The notes beneath the pieces were generated by a model. The model was not told the DNA's origin and made no database searches. It saw nothing but the letters and a program-made list of their open reading frames with translations. The translations under genes and the position numbers were made by a program. DNA of 39,391 nucleotides from an uncultured beta proteobacterium (GTDB lineage: Bacteria; Pseudomonadota; Gammaproteobacteria; Burkholderiales; Burkholderiaceae_C). This document shows positions 9,401 to 17,143 of the stretch, one piece after another. Every line of letters starts with the position of its first letter. Positions within the stretch are counted from its first letter, which is position 1. The stretch is taken from positions 1-39,391 of the forward strand of contig CAIVXG010000151.1 in assembly GCA_903909815.1 (NCBI GenBank), in the 5' to 3' direction.

Positions 9401-11826
9401 TGGCAGGTTTCACAGGTGGTGGACGAGGGAATGTGTGAGCTTGCACCCATGGGCGAGGTCGCGGGCATCGCCACAATTTGACTGACACCTAAAAAAGTGG
9501 CGCCCGTGATGCTGGGTCCATGGCAAGCCACGCAGTTGCTGACGATGCCGCGGTGGCTCATGAGCGAGCCGCTGAACTTGGCGCCATTGGCCACCGGTGT
9601 GGCGACCATGCTGGAGCCCGCTGCGACGTGGCAACTCTCACACCCCAAGCCCGTGGGAATGTGATTGCTGGGCAATCCGACGATGGCGAAGTTGGCTGCA
9701 GGAATGGCAAAACTTGCGGCTGCGACTCCATGACATTGCGCACAATTGCTGCTGGTGCTGGGCGCATTCGCGTGGATGTTGGCCAAGGTCGGCATCACGG
9801 AGTAGTCGGTAGAGGTGTGGCAGGTATTGCACTGCGCCCCGGTCGCGGTCGGGATATGGTTGCTCGGCACGCCGGCACCAACAAAGTAACTGGTACCCGT
9901 GTGACACAACGAACAGTCGCCACTGCTTGGATGTGCAGCATCGGCGACGCTGTAACTGCCAGACGTTGCCGCAGGCCGGGTGTGAAAGCCCGTGTACTGC
10001 GCGCCTGACGTGAACACGGCTGGCGCGATGGGATAGGCGCTCATGCCCATCCAGACGTTGTTTGTGTCATGGCAACTGGAACAGCCGGAGCTCAAACCGC
10101 TGTGAATCTGAGCCGTGGTCGGTGCCGGAGTCGCGAACAAGGTTCCGGGCGCGGTTTTGGTGGCGTTTGCGGCCACCAAAGCGGTCGGCATTGAACCCAA
10201 ATGACAGCTTTCGCAGTTGCTTCCGGAAGGAATATGCGAACTCGCACCCATGGGCGCGGTCGCAGGCATGGACACGATTTGGTTGATTCCGATAAAGCTC
10301 GAACCGTTGATGCCCGGGCCATGACAGGCGGCGCAGTTGCTGCTGATGCCAGCGTGACTCATGAGGGAGCCACTGAACTTGGCGCCATTGCCCACCGGCG
10401 TGGCCGCCACGCTCGACCCCGCGCCAACGTGGCAGGACTCGCAGGCAGCCCCGGTGGGGATGTGCGCAGCAGGAAGTCCAACGATGCTGAATCCGACCGC
10501 GGGAATGGCAAAGCCCGGGGCCGCACTGCCGTGACACTGGGCGCAGTTGCTGCTGGTGCTGGGTGCATACAGGTGAATATTGGAAAGGGTCGGGGTCGTG
10601 GCATAGTCACCCGGCGTCGTATGACAGTTTGAACACAGCACCGCGGCGGTGGGGATATGGTTCGCGGGTTTGGTGCCGGCGCTAGAGAAATAGTTGGTTC
10701 CGGCGTGGCAGAGCGAGCAGTCTCCGCTGCCCGGATGGGCCGCATCGGCCACGCTGTTGCTGCCCGAGGCGGCCAAAGGTCGCGTCTGAAATCCCGTGTA
10801 CTGCGCCCCGGCCGTCAGCACCGCCGGCGCCATCGGGTAGGCGCTCACACCCATCCACATGGCAGTGGACTCGTGGCAACCGGAACAGCCCCCCGTGACA
10901 CCGGCATGAATCTGCGCATTGCTGGGCGCGGGTGTGGCAAATCCGCTGCTTGGCGCCGGGTGGCTGGCGTTGGCACCGATCAGGCCGACAGGCAACGAGC
11001 CGAGGTGACAGCTCTCGCACCGGGTCGACGTCGGCAAATGGGAACTCGGACCAGCGGGTGAGGTTGGCGGCATCACCACGATGCTGCTGACGCCGGCGAA
11101 TGAGCCGCTCGTGATGGAAGGTCCATGGCAATCGGCACAGCCCGTCGTCAGGCCGGCATGATCCATCTGCGCGCCAGAGAAGCTCAGGAAGCCGCTCAGG
11201 GTCGAATTCACGTGGCAACTGCCGCACAAAGCCGCACTGCTGCGGGGCAGGTGGTTGCTGGCCATGCCCTTGGCGATGCGGCCGTCATGGCAAGTGGCGC
11301 AGGTCGTCAAATCTCCATTCAGGATCGTGTGAGGAAACTGGGGAACAGGCGTGAACCCCACGGTGGTGTGGCACGAATCGCATGACAGACCGCCCGTAAC
11401 CACATGGTTCACGGAAAGGCCCTTGGCCCTGGCTCCATCGTGGCAAACCTGGCAAAAACCGGGCTGCACCATCGAATGGTTGAACTGTACGGCAAAGAAA
11501 CTGCTGGTGTTGTGACAGCTGTCGCAGGCGAGCGTGGTCGGTATGTGCTTGGCCGACATCGCCACCGCGTCGCGCTGATTTCCCACGACGTGGCAACTCG
11601 CGCAGGCCTTCGGCGTGGATTTGAAAATGCCCTTGATGTGACAGGTCTCGCAACGCACCTGTTCGTGCGATCCCAGGAGCGGGAACGTGGTGGCTGCATG
11701 GTCGAAACCCCCACCCGCCTGGGCCTGGGCTTGGTGCTGGTTCAGCAGCAAGAACAGGGCCATCAGCATCAGAACCAGCACGCCGAGATGGCGATATACA
11801 CGCTGGAGTTTGTTTGGATTGCGCAT
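6403..11826 (-). CDS. Giant multiheme c-type cytochrome, 49 CXXCH motifs
   Basis: A 1807-residue protein with 49 CXXCH heme-attachment motifs counted by eye. It starts with ATG at 11826 after a GAGGT site and has a signal peptide with a likely cleavage after QAQAQA (about residue 37). Hemes 1-8 form an N-terminal module. From residue about 270 the protein consists of four full tandem repeats of 267-268 residues, each with seven hemes, then a fifth shortened repeat and a C-terminal module (hemes 42-49) whose FSH..V.PGQCQ.CH pattern resembles the N-terminal module. No lipobox is visible, so it is probably periplasmic or secreted. It should act as an electron wire. The gene starts 5 bases after the 24-heme gene. 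It is unlike the small cytochromes of ordinary respiration, and I know no named family for it. Confidence 0.93.
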   Translation of the reverse strand: MRNPNKLQRVYRHLGVLVLMLMALFLLLNQHQAQAQAGGGFDHAATTFPLLGSHEQVRCETCHIKGIFKSTPKACASCHVVGNQRDAVAMSAKHIPTTLACDSCHNTSSFFAVQFNHSMVQPGFCQVCHDGARAKGLSVNHVVTGGLSCDSCHTTVGFTPVPQFPHTILNGDLTTCATCHDGRIAKGMASNHLPRSSAALCGSCHVNSTLSGFLSFSGAQMDHAGLTTGCADCHGPSITSGSFAGVSSIVVMPPTSPAGPSSHLPTSTRCESCHLGSLPVGLIGANASHPAPSSGFATPAPSNAQIHAGVTGGCSGCHESTAMWMGVSAYPMAPAVLTAGAQYTGFQTRPLAASGSNSVADAAHPGSGDCSLCHAGTNYFSSAGTKPANHIPTAAVLCSNCHTTPGDYATTPTLSNIHLYAPSTSSNCAQCHGSAAPGFAIPAVGFSIVGLPAAHIPTGAACESCHVGAGSSVAATPVGNGAKFSGSLMSHAGISSNCAACHGPGINGSSFIGINQIVSMPATAPMGASSHIPSGSNCESCHLGSMPTALVAANATKTAPGTLFATPAPTTAQIHSGLSSGCSSCHDTNNVWMGMSAYPIAPAVFTSGAQYTGFHTRPAATSGSYSVADAAHPSSGDCSLCHTGTSYFVGAGVPSNHIPTATGAQCNTCHTSTDYSVMPTLANIHANAPSTSSNCAQCHGVAAASFAIPAANFAIVGLPSNHIPTGLGCESCHVAAGSSMVATPVANGAKFSGSLMSHRGIVSNCVACHGPSITGATFLGVSQIVAMPATSPMGASSHIPSSTTCETCHLGATPAGLIPASATKTAPGSLFATPVPTTAQIHTGITAGCSSCHETNSVWMGMDAYPIAPAVLTAGAQYTGFHARPTAAGGAYSVADAAHVNAGDCAQCHTGTNFFSANVTPINHIPFAGTALCTACHTSADYSVMPSLANIHANAPSTASNCAQCHGSAAASFAIPAANFTIVGMPATHIPSSAACESCHVGAGSSVAVTPVPNGAKFSGSLMSHGGITSNCVACHGPNITGSSFAGVSKIVVMPATSPAGANAHIPSSTTCENCHLGTIPAAMVAASSTKAAPGTLFASPAPTTAQIHSGVTSGCSSCHDTNMVWMGVNAYPITPTVLTSGAQYTGFHTRPVSAASSYGVADAAHPITGDCAQCHAGSSYFSGVVLPVNHIPYAATAQCTACHTSTDYSVLPSLANIHANAPSATTNCAQCHAAAVVAGFAIAAANFAIVGPPATHFPITTACETCHVGAGSSVAATPVGNGAKFSGALMSHTGITSNCVACHGPSITGASFAGVSKIVVMPATTPMGASAHIPSSTTCETCHLGATPAGMVAASATKTAPGTLFSTPAPTTAQIHNSITSGCSSCHEASYVWMGMSAYPIAPAVMSTGAQFTGFQVRPMATAGAYNVADAAHPSTGDCSQCHTGTAYFTGIAKPTGHMPTTLACATCHVVAGDYSVAGLASNTILHTGISSGCITCHTAGTGAGPFAGCTTQAGCASPPPVTYQPKVMPLLAGAAATAPSASTHVPSVGIKCELCHSPTVFTAFSGMSMKSNTPAHAALGAATCESCHEYPYVWYGVTIRTPGSSNHHGRTAGQDCTKCHSKSYGSFDSARVRPVLRAAAGTINQKFLPGVGLAPSLFGDDVTVFSHSGVAPGQCQTCHNGKLAQGLATVHLQVRMACDSCHRTTAWKPAQFSHQGVLPGQCQVCHNSAAATGKPAGHFVTPRSCDACHRTVAWLPVSYAHISPQYQAQPGNPSCVNCHITHGELIPRQMRGNNRPKPVPVHTGP
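7327..11019 (-). repeat. Five tandem approximately 800-bp coding repeats (seven-heme units) in the giant cytochrome gene
   Basis: Units in coding order: 11019-10216, 10215-9415, 9414-8614, 8613-7810 and a shortened fifth unit 7809 to about 7327. Each full unit has seven CXXCH motifs with spacers of nearly constant length (39, 51, 23, 24-25, 29-30, 31 and 35 residues). The first motif is always C(E)xCHLG. Units are clearly homologous but diverged, so this is old expansion and not an assembly artefact. Confidence 0.93.
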
Positions 11827-11831
11827 GATGA

Positions 11832-13708
11832 TTACCTCGGTAATGTCTGGGACTCGCGCACCGGATTGCTCGCTGGCAAGCCGTTGGCATTGGAACTATT
11901 CCCCTGCAGCGCGGTCTTGCGCTTGAGGGTCTTGAAGGACGATGTGACATGACATTCCTGGCACTGGCGGCCAAAGCCAGTTTCGTGCACGTCATCCTTC
12001 ACATGACAACTGAAGCAACTGCTCGACAGCGTGTAGCCTGATCCGATGGGGTTGATATGGCAAAGTTGGCATGCCGCCACCTTGTGCTTGCCGTCGAGCG
12101 CAAACTTCGTGCGCGCGTCGTGGTCGAAAGTCCAGTCATTCCAAGAGCGGGCGTTGTGGCATTGGCCACACAGCACGCCCAGGCTGTTCTTATGCTTGTC
12201 GTCCTTGAGGTGGCAGGCCACACAGGCGATCTTGGCGTCCTTGAAGCGCGCGCCGGTGGTGTGGCACTTGGCACAGGCCAGAGTGCCGTGTTTTCCCAGC
12301 AGCGGAAAGCGCGTAAATCCATGTTCGTATTTCTGTACGTTCCAGGATTTGTCGTCGTGGCATTTCGCGCATTTCGAACTCTCCTGGCCCTCGTGCTTGT
12401 CGTCCTTCTTATGACAACTGAAGCATTCCAGCGCCGTCTTGCGAAAGCTGCTCAGGTCTTTATGGCAGGCCTGGCAATTCACCGTGGGTTTGCCATGCGC
12501 ATTGCGCAGCACGAATTGGGTAAGTTCGTGCTTGAAGCGCCCCTGCGTCTCCTTCCAGTTGCTCTCGGCATGGCATTCGGCGCACTTCTCACCCAAGTTA
12601 CCCTTGTGTTTGTCGTCCTTCGTATGGCAGCTCAAGCAATCCTTGGGCGCTTCCTTGAACATCGCGCTCTTGTGGCAATCCTTGCAAACGGTCTTGGCGT
12701 GTTTGCCGAACAAGGGGAAACTGGACTTGTCGTGGTCGAACTTGGCTGACTCCTTCCAGCTCCTTTCGGTGTGGCAATGCGCGCACTCCTTACCCAACGA
12801 TTCCCTGTGCTTGTCGTCCTTCTTGTGACAGGCATAGCACTCCTGGCTGAGCCTGGACAGGAGGTAGAGCTTCGCGCTGTGGCAGCCAAGACACTTGGTC
12901 GCACTGTGCTTGCCCCCAGCGCGTATTTGGTGTCGGCGTCGTGACTAAAGCTGGTGTTCTTCCACAGCTTTGTTCCATGGCAACTTTCGCATTTTTCGCC
13001 GAACTGCCCTTTGTGGCCCTTTTGTTCATCGGTCTTTTGATGGCAGCCGATGCAATTGCGCGCCGTATCGCGGTAGTTGGTGTTCCTGTGGCATTCAGAG
13101 CACTTCAAGTCCACATGTTTTCCGCTCAGCGCGAAGCGCGCCGTAGCGTGGTCAAACTTGGCTTCTTTCCAGTTGTTTTCGCTGTGGCAGCTCTCGCACT
13201 TGACGCCCAACGAGCCCTTGTGCACGTCGTCCTTTTTGTGACAGGCGTTGCATTCGTGCGCGGCCTCGCGGAATTTCTTCTCCGTCGCGTGACATTTCGC
13301 GCACTCGATCTTCTGGTGCTTGCCGTGCAGCTCAAATTTGGTGAGCGTGTGATCGAACTGCTTTTGATCGAAAGTTGCGATCCGGCCTTCTCGGCCCTTG
13401 TGCTCGGCATGGCAACTGCGACAGGACTGAGGTTTGCTCTTTCCGTGAAAGCCGGTCTTGTTGCGCACGTCAGCACCCACCGGCTTGTGGCAATCCATGC
13501 ACAAACCGTCCTGCGCCTTGCGGTCGAACCTGACGTGGCACTGCTTGCAGTCGTCCTCCCATTTGGCGTGGCCTTGAATCAACTTCCCCGGCGCGACCAC
13601 GGACTCGATGCCCTGAGACCAGGCAACAGCAGAGCCGAGAATAGCCAGCAGCAAGCCGATGCAGCCGGAGCGGATCAAGCGCAAGCCTGAGGAAGAATTC
13701 CGAAACAT
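11832..13708 (-). pseudogene. 24-heme c-type cytochrome gene interrupted by a one-base frameshift
   Basis: One protein of about 625 residues lies in two frames: CXXCH motifs 1-9 before and 10-24 after a G5 run (coding strand) at 12917-12913. Restoring one G gives codons for ALGGKH, which fits the repeated ALSGKH and ALDGKH motif of the same protein, so a base is missing. Reading through gives a frameshifted tail that ends at 12632. The start at 13708 gives a good signal peptide (CIGLLLAILGSAVAWSQ); upstream starts at 13744 and 13735 overlap the previous gene. The body repeats a module with KFxLxGKH, CxxCH, CxxCHKKDD.HKG.LG and CxxCH..xxWK. The break may be a sequencing error in a homopolymer, a true mutation or slippage. 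Confidence 0.88.
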
Positions 13709-13724
13709 CGACAGCGCCCAGGTC

Positions 13725-14618
13725 TCAGTAAGCATGTACTGCAATCACGTGCACGATGGCGCTGATCACGAGCAAATAGACGAAGGGAATATGGGCCACA
13801 TGCCAAAGCGCAAACAGCCGCTCGTAGGCCGTGAACTGCGCCACACCCACGACCGCATCCAGGTGCTTTCGCACCAGCTTGAGCGCGCGGCGATGCTGCA
13901 TTTTCAGCTCGTCATTGGACCAGCTCTTCTCTTTCGCCAGCATGAGCATGGGCGGTTGCAGCGCCACGTTGCAGTCCCGATAGACCTGCCGGCGTTGCAC
14001 CGCAAGCCAGAATGCCTGGCGAAAGTACGTGCCCCAGCCGGCCGTGGCGCTGAGCTGCTTTTGCTCAAAGGCTTTGAGTCTGGCCTCAACATCCGGCGCA
14101 AAGGACAGTCGCGAACGCGCGTCGTCCCGGTGCTGGCCGGCGAACACCTGTAACTCCTGCAGACCGATTTCCTCGCCGCGCAAACCCTTGTTGACATGGC
14201 GATAGATGAAGCGCCCCACCACGCCGCTGAGTGCCACGATGATCATGCTGTACAGCGCTACGCCGGCGTTGAGTGAGCCCACGTGAAATGTGGAGTGCAA
14301 CAGAATGAGCCAGGGACCTGTGATGCCCAAAGCCATGTGGAGCCAGAACCACCACTTCATTCGACCCCAGCTTTGCGCAAAACGAAAATGCTTGCGCAGC
14401 GGATAACCAAACAGCATCAGCATCATGACGCCACCGGCCACACCGATCCAGTAGCCCACGTCGTCCGCGGCGGTAAACCACCCCATCCTACTGACTTGCC
14501 AAGCACCCGCAGTCAGCGCCGCCAGCAACACATAGATGGCCATGTCGCTGTTCCAGATCCCCTTTGAAGGGGGCGCCGGACGGGGGTCGGTGGCAGCCTT
14601 TTTCAATGACGTCGTCAT
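13725..14618 (-). CDS. Polytopic inner-membrane protein, candidate b-type cytochrome of the multiheme operon
   Basis: A 297-residue membrane protein with about five hydrophobic segments: AIYVLLAALTAGAWQV, a second one ending in MMLMLFGYPL, WWFWLHMALGITGPW, a fourth with MIIVALSGVVGRFI, and a C-terminal one with WHVAHIPFVYLL and HVIAVHAY. Histidines sit inside or at the ends of segments 3 and 5 (HMALG, LLHSTFH, WHVAH, VHVIAVH), as expected for heme b ligands, but this is inference. A soluble stretch of about 100 residues lies between segments 4 and 5. The ATG at 14618 is preferred; a GTG at 14657 would add 13 residues, and no clear ribosome binding site settles it. The stop is 16 bases before the 24-heme start, so it is the likely quinol-side entry of the electron chain. 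Confidence 0.75.
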   Translation of the reverse strand: MTTSLKKAATDPRPAPPSKGIWNSDMAIYVLLAALTAGAWQVSRMGWFTAADDVGYWIGVAGGVMMLMLFGYPLRKHFRFAQSWGRMKWWFWLHMALGITGPWLILLHSTFHVGSLNAGVALYSMIIVALSGVVGRFIYRHVNKGLRGEEIGLQELQVFAGQHRDDARSRLSFAPDVEARLKAFEQKQLSATAGWGTYFRQAFWLAVQRRQVYRDCNVALQPPMLMLAKEKSWSNDELKMQHRRALKLVRKHLDAVVGVAQFTAYERLFALWHVAHIPFVYLLVISAIVHVIAVHAY

Positions 14619-14663
14619 GCTATTTTTTTTGGCATAGATGCCGAAAATGACCCCCACTGTCAG

Positions 14664-14745
14664 TCGGTCTGAATGTGCTGGGTGGCGAATGAAGAATCGG
14701 TCTTTGCAATCGGTCTGGGGCCTGAGGAGTTGCAGCTAAGACCGA
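14664..14745. promoter_or_regulatory. Cluster of four TCGGTCT heptamers upstream of the cytochrome operon
   Basis: TCGGTCT occurs at 14664-14670, 14697-14703 and 14710-14716 in direct orientation and as its complement AGACCGA at 14739-14745. The middle two are parts of 9-base direct repeats (AATCGGTCT) 13 bases apart. The cluster lies between the acyl carrier protein and the membrane cytochrome gene, where the operon promoter is expected. Binding by a regulator is a guess. Confidence 0.4.
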
Positions 14746-14760
14746 CAAATTTTTCGAATT

Positions 14761-15057
14761 TCATGGAAATTTGGGTGTCGGTGTGAGGCGCGAAACCGTG
14801 AAGGATTCGGATTGCGGCGGCATCGACTGCATCCAGCCGCAAAGTTGCTGTGCGAGGTCGCGCAAGCTTGTCACTGAGTCCAGGGCTTCATCCGGGACAA
14901 CGACGTGAAAATTGTCTTCAATCGCGAACATCAATTCGGCCAAGGTCAGTGAATCGACGTTATAGGACGAAAAGGCTTGGTCCGGGTCGATGGTATTGGG
15001 GTCGATGTCGTACTCTTGATGAATCAGGCGCTTGAGCTGTTCTATGGTGTCGATCAT
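14761..15057 (-). CDS. Acyl carrier protein, orphan
   Basis: A 98-residue acyl carrier protein. The phosphopantetheine site is the DSL motif in SYNVDSLTLAELM (Ser about residue 36), followed by the usual helix III region (FAIEDNFHVVVPDE). The C-terminus is about 20 residues longer than usual and low in structure. The frame is open to an ATG at 15090, but that ATG is part of a perfect TATAAT -10 box (minus strand), so it cannot be in the transcript from this promoter; ATG 15057 fits the family start. No fatty-acid or polyketide synthase gene is nearby, so its partner is unknown. It lies 142 bases upstream of the cytochrome operon and may or may not be cotranscribed with it. Confidence 0.88.
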   Translation of the reverse strand: MIDTIEQLKRLIHQEYDIDPNTIDPDQAFSSYNVDSLTLAELMFAIEDNFHVVVPDEALDSVTSLRDLAQQLCGWMQSMPPQSESFTVSRLTPTPKFP

Positions 15058-15074
15058 CAAATCGCTCGCATTAG

Positions 15075-15117
15075 TGGGAATATTTCCCATTATATAGAAG
15101 AACCCGATTCATGCCAG
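15075..15117 (-). promoter_or_regulatory. Promoter and dyad operator of the acyl carrier protein gene
   Basis: On the minus strand the -35 candidate is CTGGCA (15117-15112), then 17 bases, then a perfect TATAAT (15094-15089). Directly downstream, where transcription should start, is the dyad TGGGAA-N3-TTCCCA (15089-15075). The block from the -10 through the dyad is nearly identical to the one at 18034-18053. Confidence 0.7.
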
Positions 15118-15457
15118 AACTTCGGCAAAATTGCGGTGCGGCCGGCATCGCGGAAGGTTGCCGATACCCGTGCTTGCTTTGCCTTTCGAGATTGACGCTT
15201 TGGTTCGAGTCCCTCGCCTTGCCCGCGCTGGTCAGGCAAAGGCCGTCGCTGTGCTTTTTGATCAGCTCGGAAAACCGTTGCACCAATAGGAATGGACGAT
15301 GGCGTGCCTCATACCACGCTGGCTGCAGGTGTGGGTCAAGCCAGTGCTGTATTGCACCAGCAACCGGTGGCGCTGAGCGAATCTCAGCTCGCGTTCACAT
15401 CCGCATCCGCCACAGCTGGCCCGGACGGTGCCTGTCCACGCCCTGGCTTTATTTGCG
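15118..15457. other. Stretch without a convincing gene
   Basis: About 340 bases with no ORF I can support. A plus-strand frame without a clear start, ending at a TAG at 15287-15289, encodes a protein-like tail (LPFEIDALVRVPRLARAG and so on) that could be the remnant of a decayed gene. A second plus-strand frame from 15292 runs antisense into the DUF5666 gene. Neither matches a family I recognise. Confidence 0.5.
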
Positions 15458-17143
15458 TCAATGATCGTTGTCTATTTGGATCTTTGATGCCGTCAAGGTC
15501 GATCCATTCAGGGTGCCATAGGCCTGCAATGGGAGTCCATTGACCAGGGTGCCGCCGCTGATCGTGGCACCGACGTAATTCACCGTGATGCCGTTCAGAA
15601 TGAAGGTGCTGCTCGTCAGGCTGCTGATGATGCCCTGGACTTCCTTGTAAGCGGGGCTATTGGAACCATTGTCGTTTTCCGATGCCTGGCTTCCTAGCAT
15701 GAAGGTGACGGTGTTGACCAGCCAGACGCCGTTGGCCTGAAGCACGCCATGAACTGAAACATGTTGCGGGCTGCTGGGGTTGAGGAGGAGGTCCGCGCTG
15801 GTGTTGGTGCTGCCGCCGATGAAGAACGGCGCTGCCGTCAGGACCGCTTGGATTGCAGCGCCGCTGTTGTCCAGGGTGATGGTGAACGCCTGTGCTGGCG
15901 CCAGGTAGCCGCTGATAACGCCGGACAAATCGCCGTCGCTGTCGGTGGCCGCGGTCTGGAATGCAAGCGTGGTTGCGTTGAGGAAGCTGTTCGAGACGGT
16001 CCCCAAGATTTCGACGTACACATTGTTATGCAGATTGGCCGACGTGCCGCCCGTGAAGGTGGCGGTGGCAGCGTTGACCAGGGTGCCGCGAACCTGGAAG
16101 TTGCTGGCACTGACAAAGTTGCTGATGTTGCCGTGAAGTTCGGACAGGACCGAGGTACTTCCGTACCGGGATATGCTGGTCGCGGTAACCTGGCCTGCGA
16201 TCGCATCGTAGCTTCCACTGACAGTCACATTGACCCCGTTTGCCAGAGTCAGGGAGGTTGGCGAAAGTGCCGCTGAGGCGGCATTGACACTCACCCCGGC
16301 CACACTGAAACTGGAGTTGCTCGTGAAGTTGCCAATCGCCCCGCTCAGACTCAGGCTGCTGAGGCTGGTGCTGAGTCCTCTGACTTGAATGACCGAGGCG
16401 CTCAGCGTGGCACCGGTCAAAGGCGCGCCGGAGAAAACCGAAACCCGCTCGCCGTTGGCCAAGCCCTGGCCAGACGGTGAGACGACCGTGGTACCGCTGT
16501 AGCTTACGGTCAGGCCGTACAGGCTGAAGGTCTTTGCGGCTGTGTTCAGATTACTCATTATTCCCGTGACGCGTACCGCACAGGCGGGTGTGCAAACGTT
16601 GGGTTTGAGTTCAATGCGCGACGCGGCGACGTAGGCGCCGCTGCTGTCGGTCGCGGGCAGACCATGGACCTCGACCCGATCGCCGATGCTGATATTCGAA
16701 AATTTTGCGTATCCGCCGTAGACGGTAATCGGGAGTGCGGCATCGGTGGCATTGGCCACCACCCGCGTTGCGGCGACGACGATGGTATTGGTCGCCGCCG
16801 AGATCGAGGTAACAAGACCGACCAACTCGGGATAGATATGCACCGCCGTGGCATTGCCATTGGCATCCGTGGCAACTTCGACCTGCTGCCCGATCTTGGC
16901 CAGGGTCGGCGAGATGACCGCTGCGGCAATGGTATCGCTGGTGATATCGTAGGTCGCCAAGGTATCCGGATAACGGCTGCCCTCGACGATGACACTGCCA
17001 AAGCCGGTAACGGTGCCAGCGGTCATGCCGGTTCCGCCCGAACCGATCCCCGATGCCAAGCCACCACCGCTACCGCCGCCACAGGCGACCAGGCCGACGA
17101 TGCCCAGCACGGCCAAACCTCGTCTGATTGTGTCTTTAGTCAT
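15458..17143 (-). CDS. DUF5666 domain lipoprotein
   Basis: A 561-residue exported protein. The N-terminus is a lipoprotein signal (LAVLGIVGLVACGGG, lipobox Cys about residue 21) followed by a Gly-rich linker. The first domain has the DUF5666 signature GTVTGFGSVIVEGSRY, and the rest is a chain of related small beta domains with recurring NxxxVxVxGxxx and xxFxxxGxxVN patterns, giving an extended beta-rich protein on the cell surface or in the periplasm. The start overlaps the DUF6502 stop in an ATGA junction, so the two are translated together. The function of DUF5666 is not known to me; an adhesive or structural role is only a guess. Confidence 0.87.
   Translation of the reverse strand: MTKDTIRRGLAVLGIVGLVACGGGSGGGLASGIGSGGTGMTAGTVTGFGSVIVEGSRYPDTLATYDITSDTIAAAVISPTLAKIGQQVEVATDANGNATAVHIYPELVGLVTSISAATNTIVVAATRVVANATDAALPITVYGGYAKFSNISIGDRVEVHGLPATDSSGAYVAASRIELKPNVCTPACAVRVTGIMSNLNTAAKTFSLYGLTVSYSGTTVVSPSGQGLANGERVSVFSGAPLTGATLSASVIQVRGLSTSLSSLSLSGAIGNFTSNSSFSVAGVSVNAASAALSPTSLTLANGVNVTVSGSYDAIAGQVTATSISRYGSTSVLSELHGNISNFVSASNFQVRGTLVNAATATFTGGTSANLHNNVYVEILGTVSNSFLNATTLAFQTAATDSDGDLSGVISGYLAPAQAFTITLDNSGAAIQAVLTAAPFFIGGSTNTSADLLLNPSSPQHVSVHGVLQANGVWLVNTVTFMLGSQASENDNGSNSPAYKEVQGIISSLTSSTFILNGITVNYVGATISGGTLVNGLPLQAYGTLNGSTLTASKIQIDNDH

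Noticed and set aside
6820-9438. Long plus-strand frames (552 and 312 codons) opposite the giant cytochrome
   Set aside because: They are mirror frames of a GC-rich repetitive gene; they repeat with the same 800-base period and have no family signature, while the minus frame has 49 heme motifs.
7327-11019. Regular repeats as a CRISPR or satellite array
   Set aside because: Period is about 800 bases, repeats are diverged and fully coding, with no short repeats and spacers.
12632-12912. Frameshifted tail of the 24-heme gene as a real C-terminus
   Set aside because: After the G run this frame is Arg/Ser/Thr-rich without CXXCH, while the next frame continues the heme modules at once.
15075-15089. 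GGGAA-TTCCC dyad as an intrinsic terminator
   Set aside because: It overlaps a perfect TATAAT and is repeated at another promoter, and there is no T-run in the right place.
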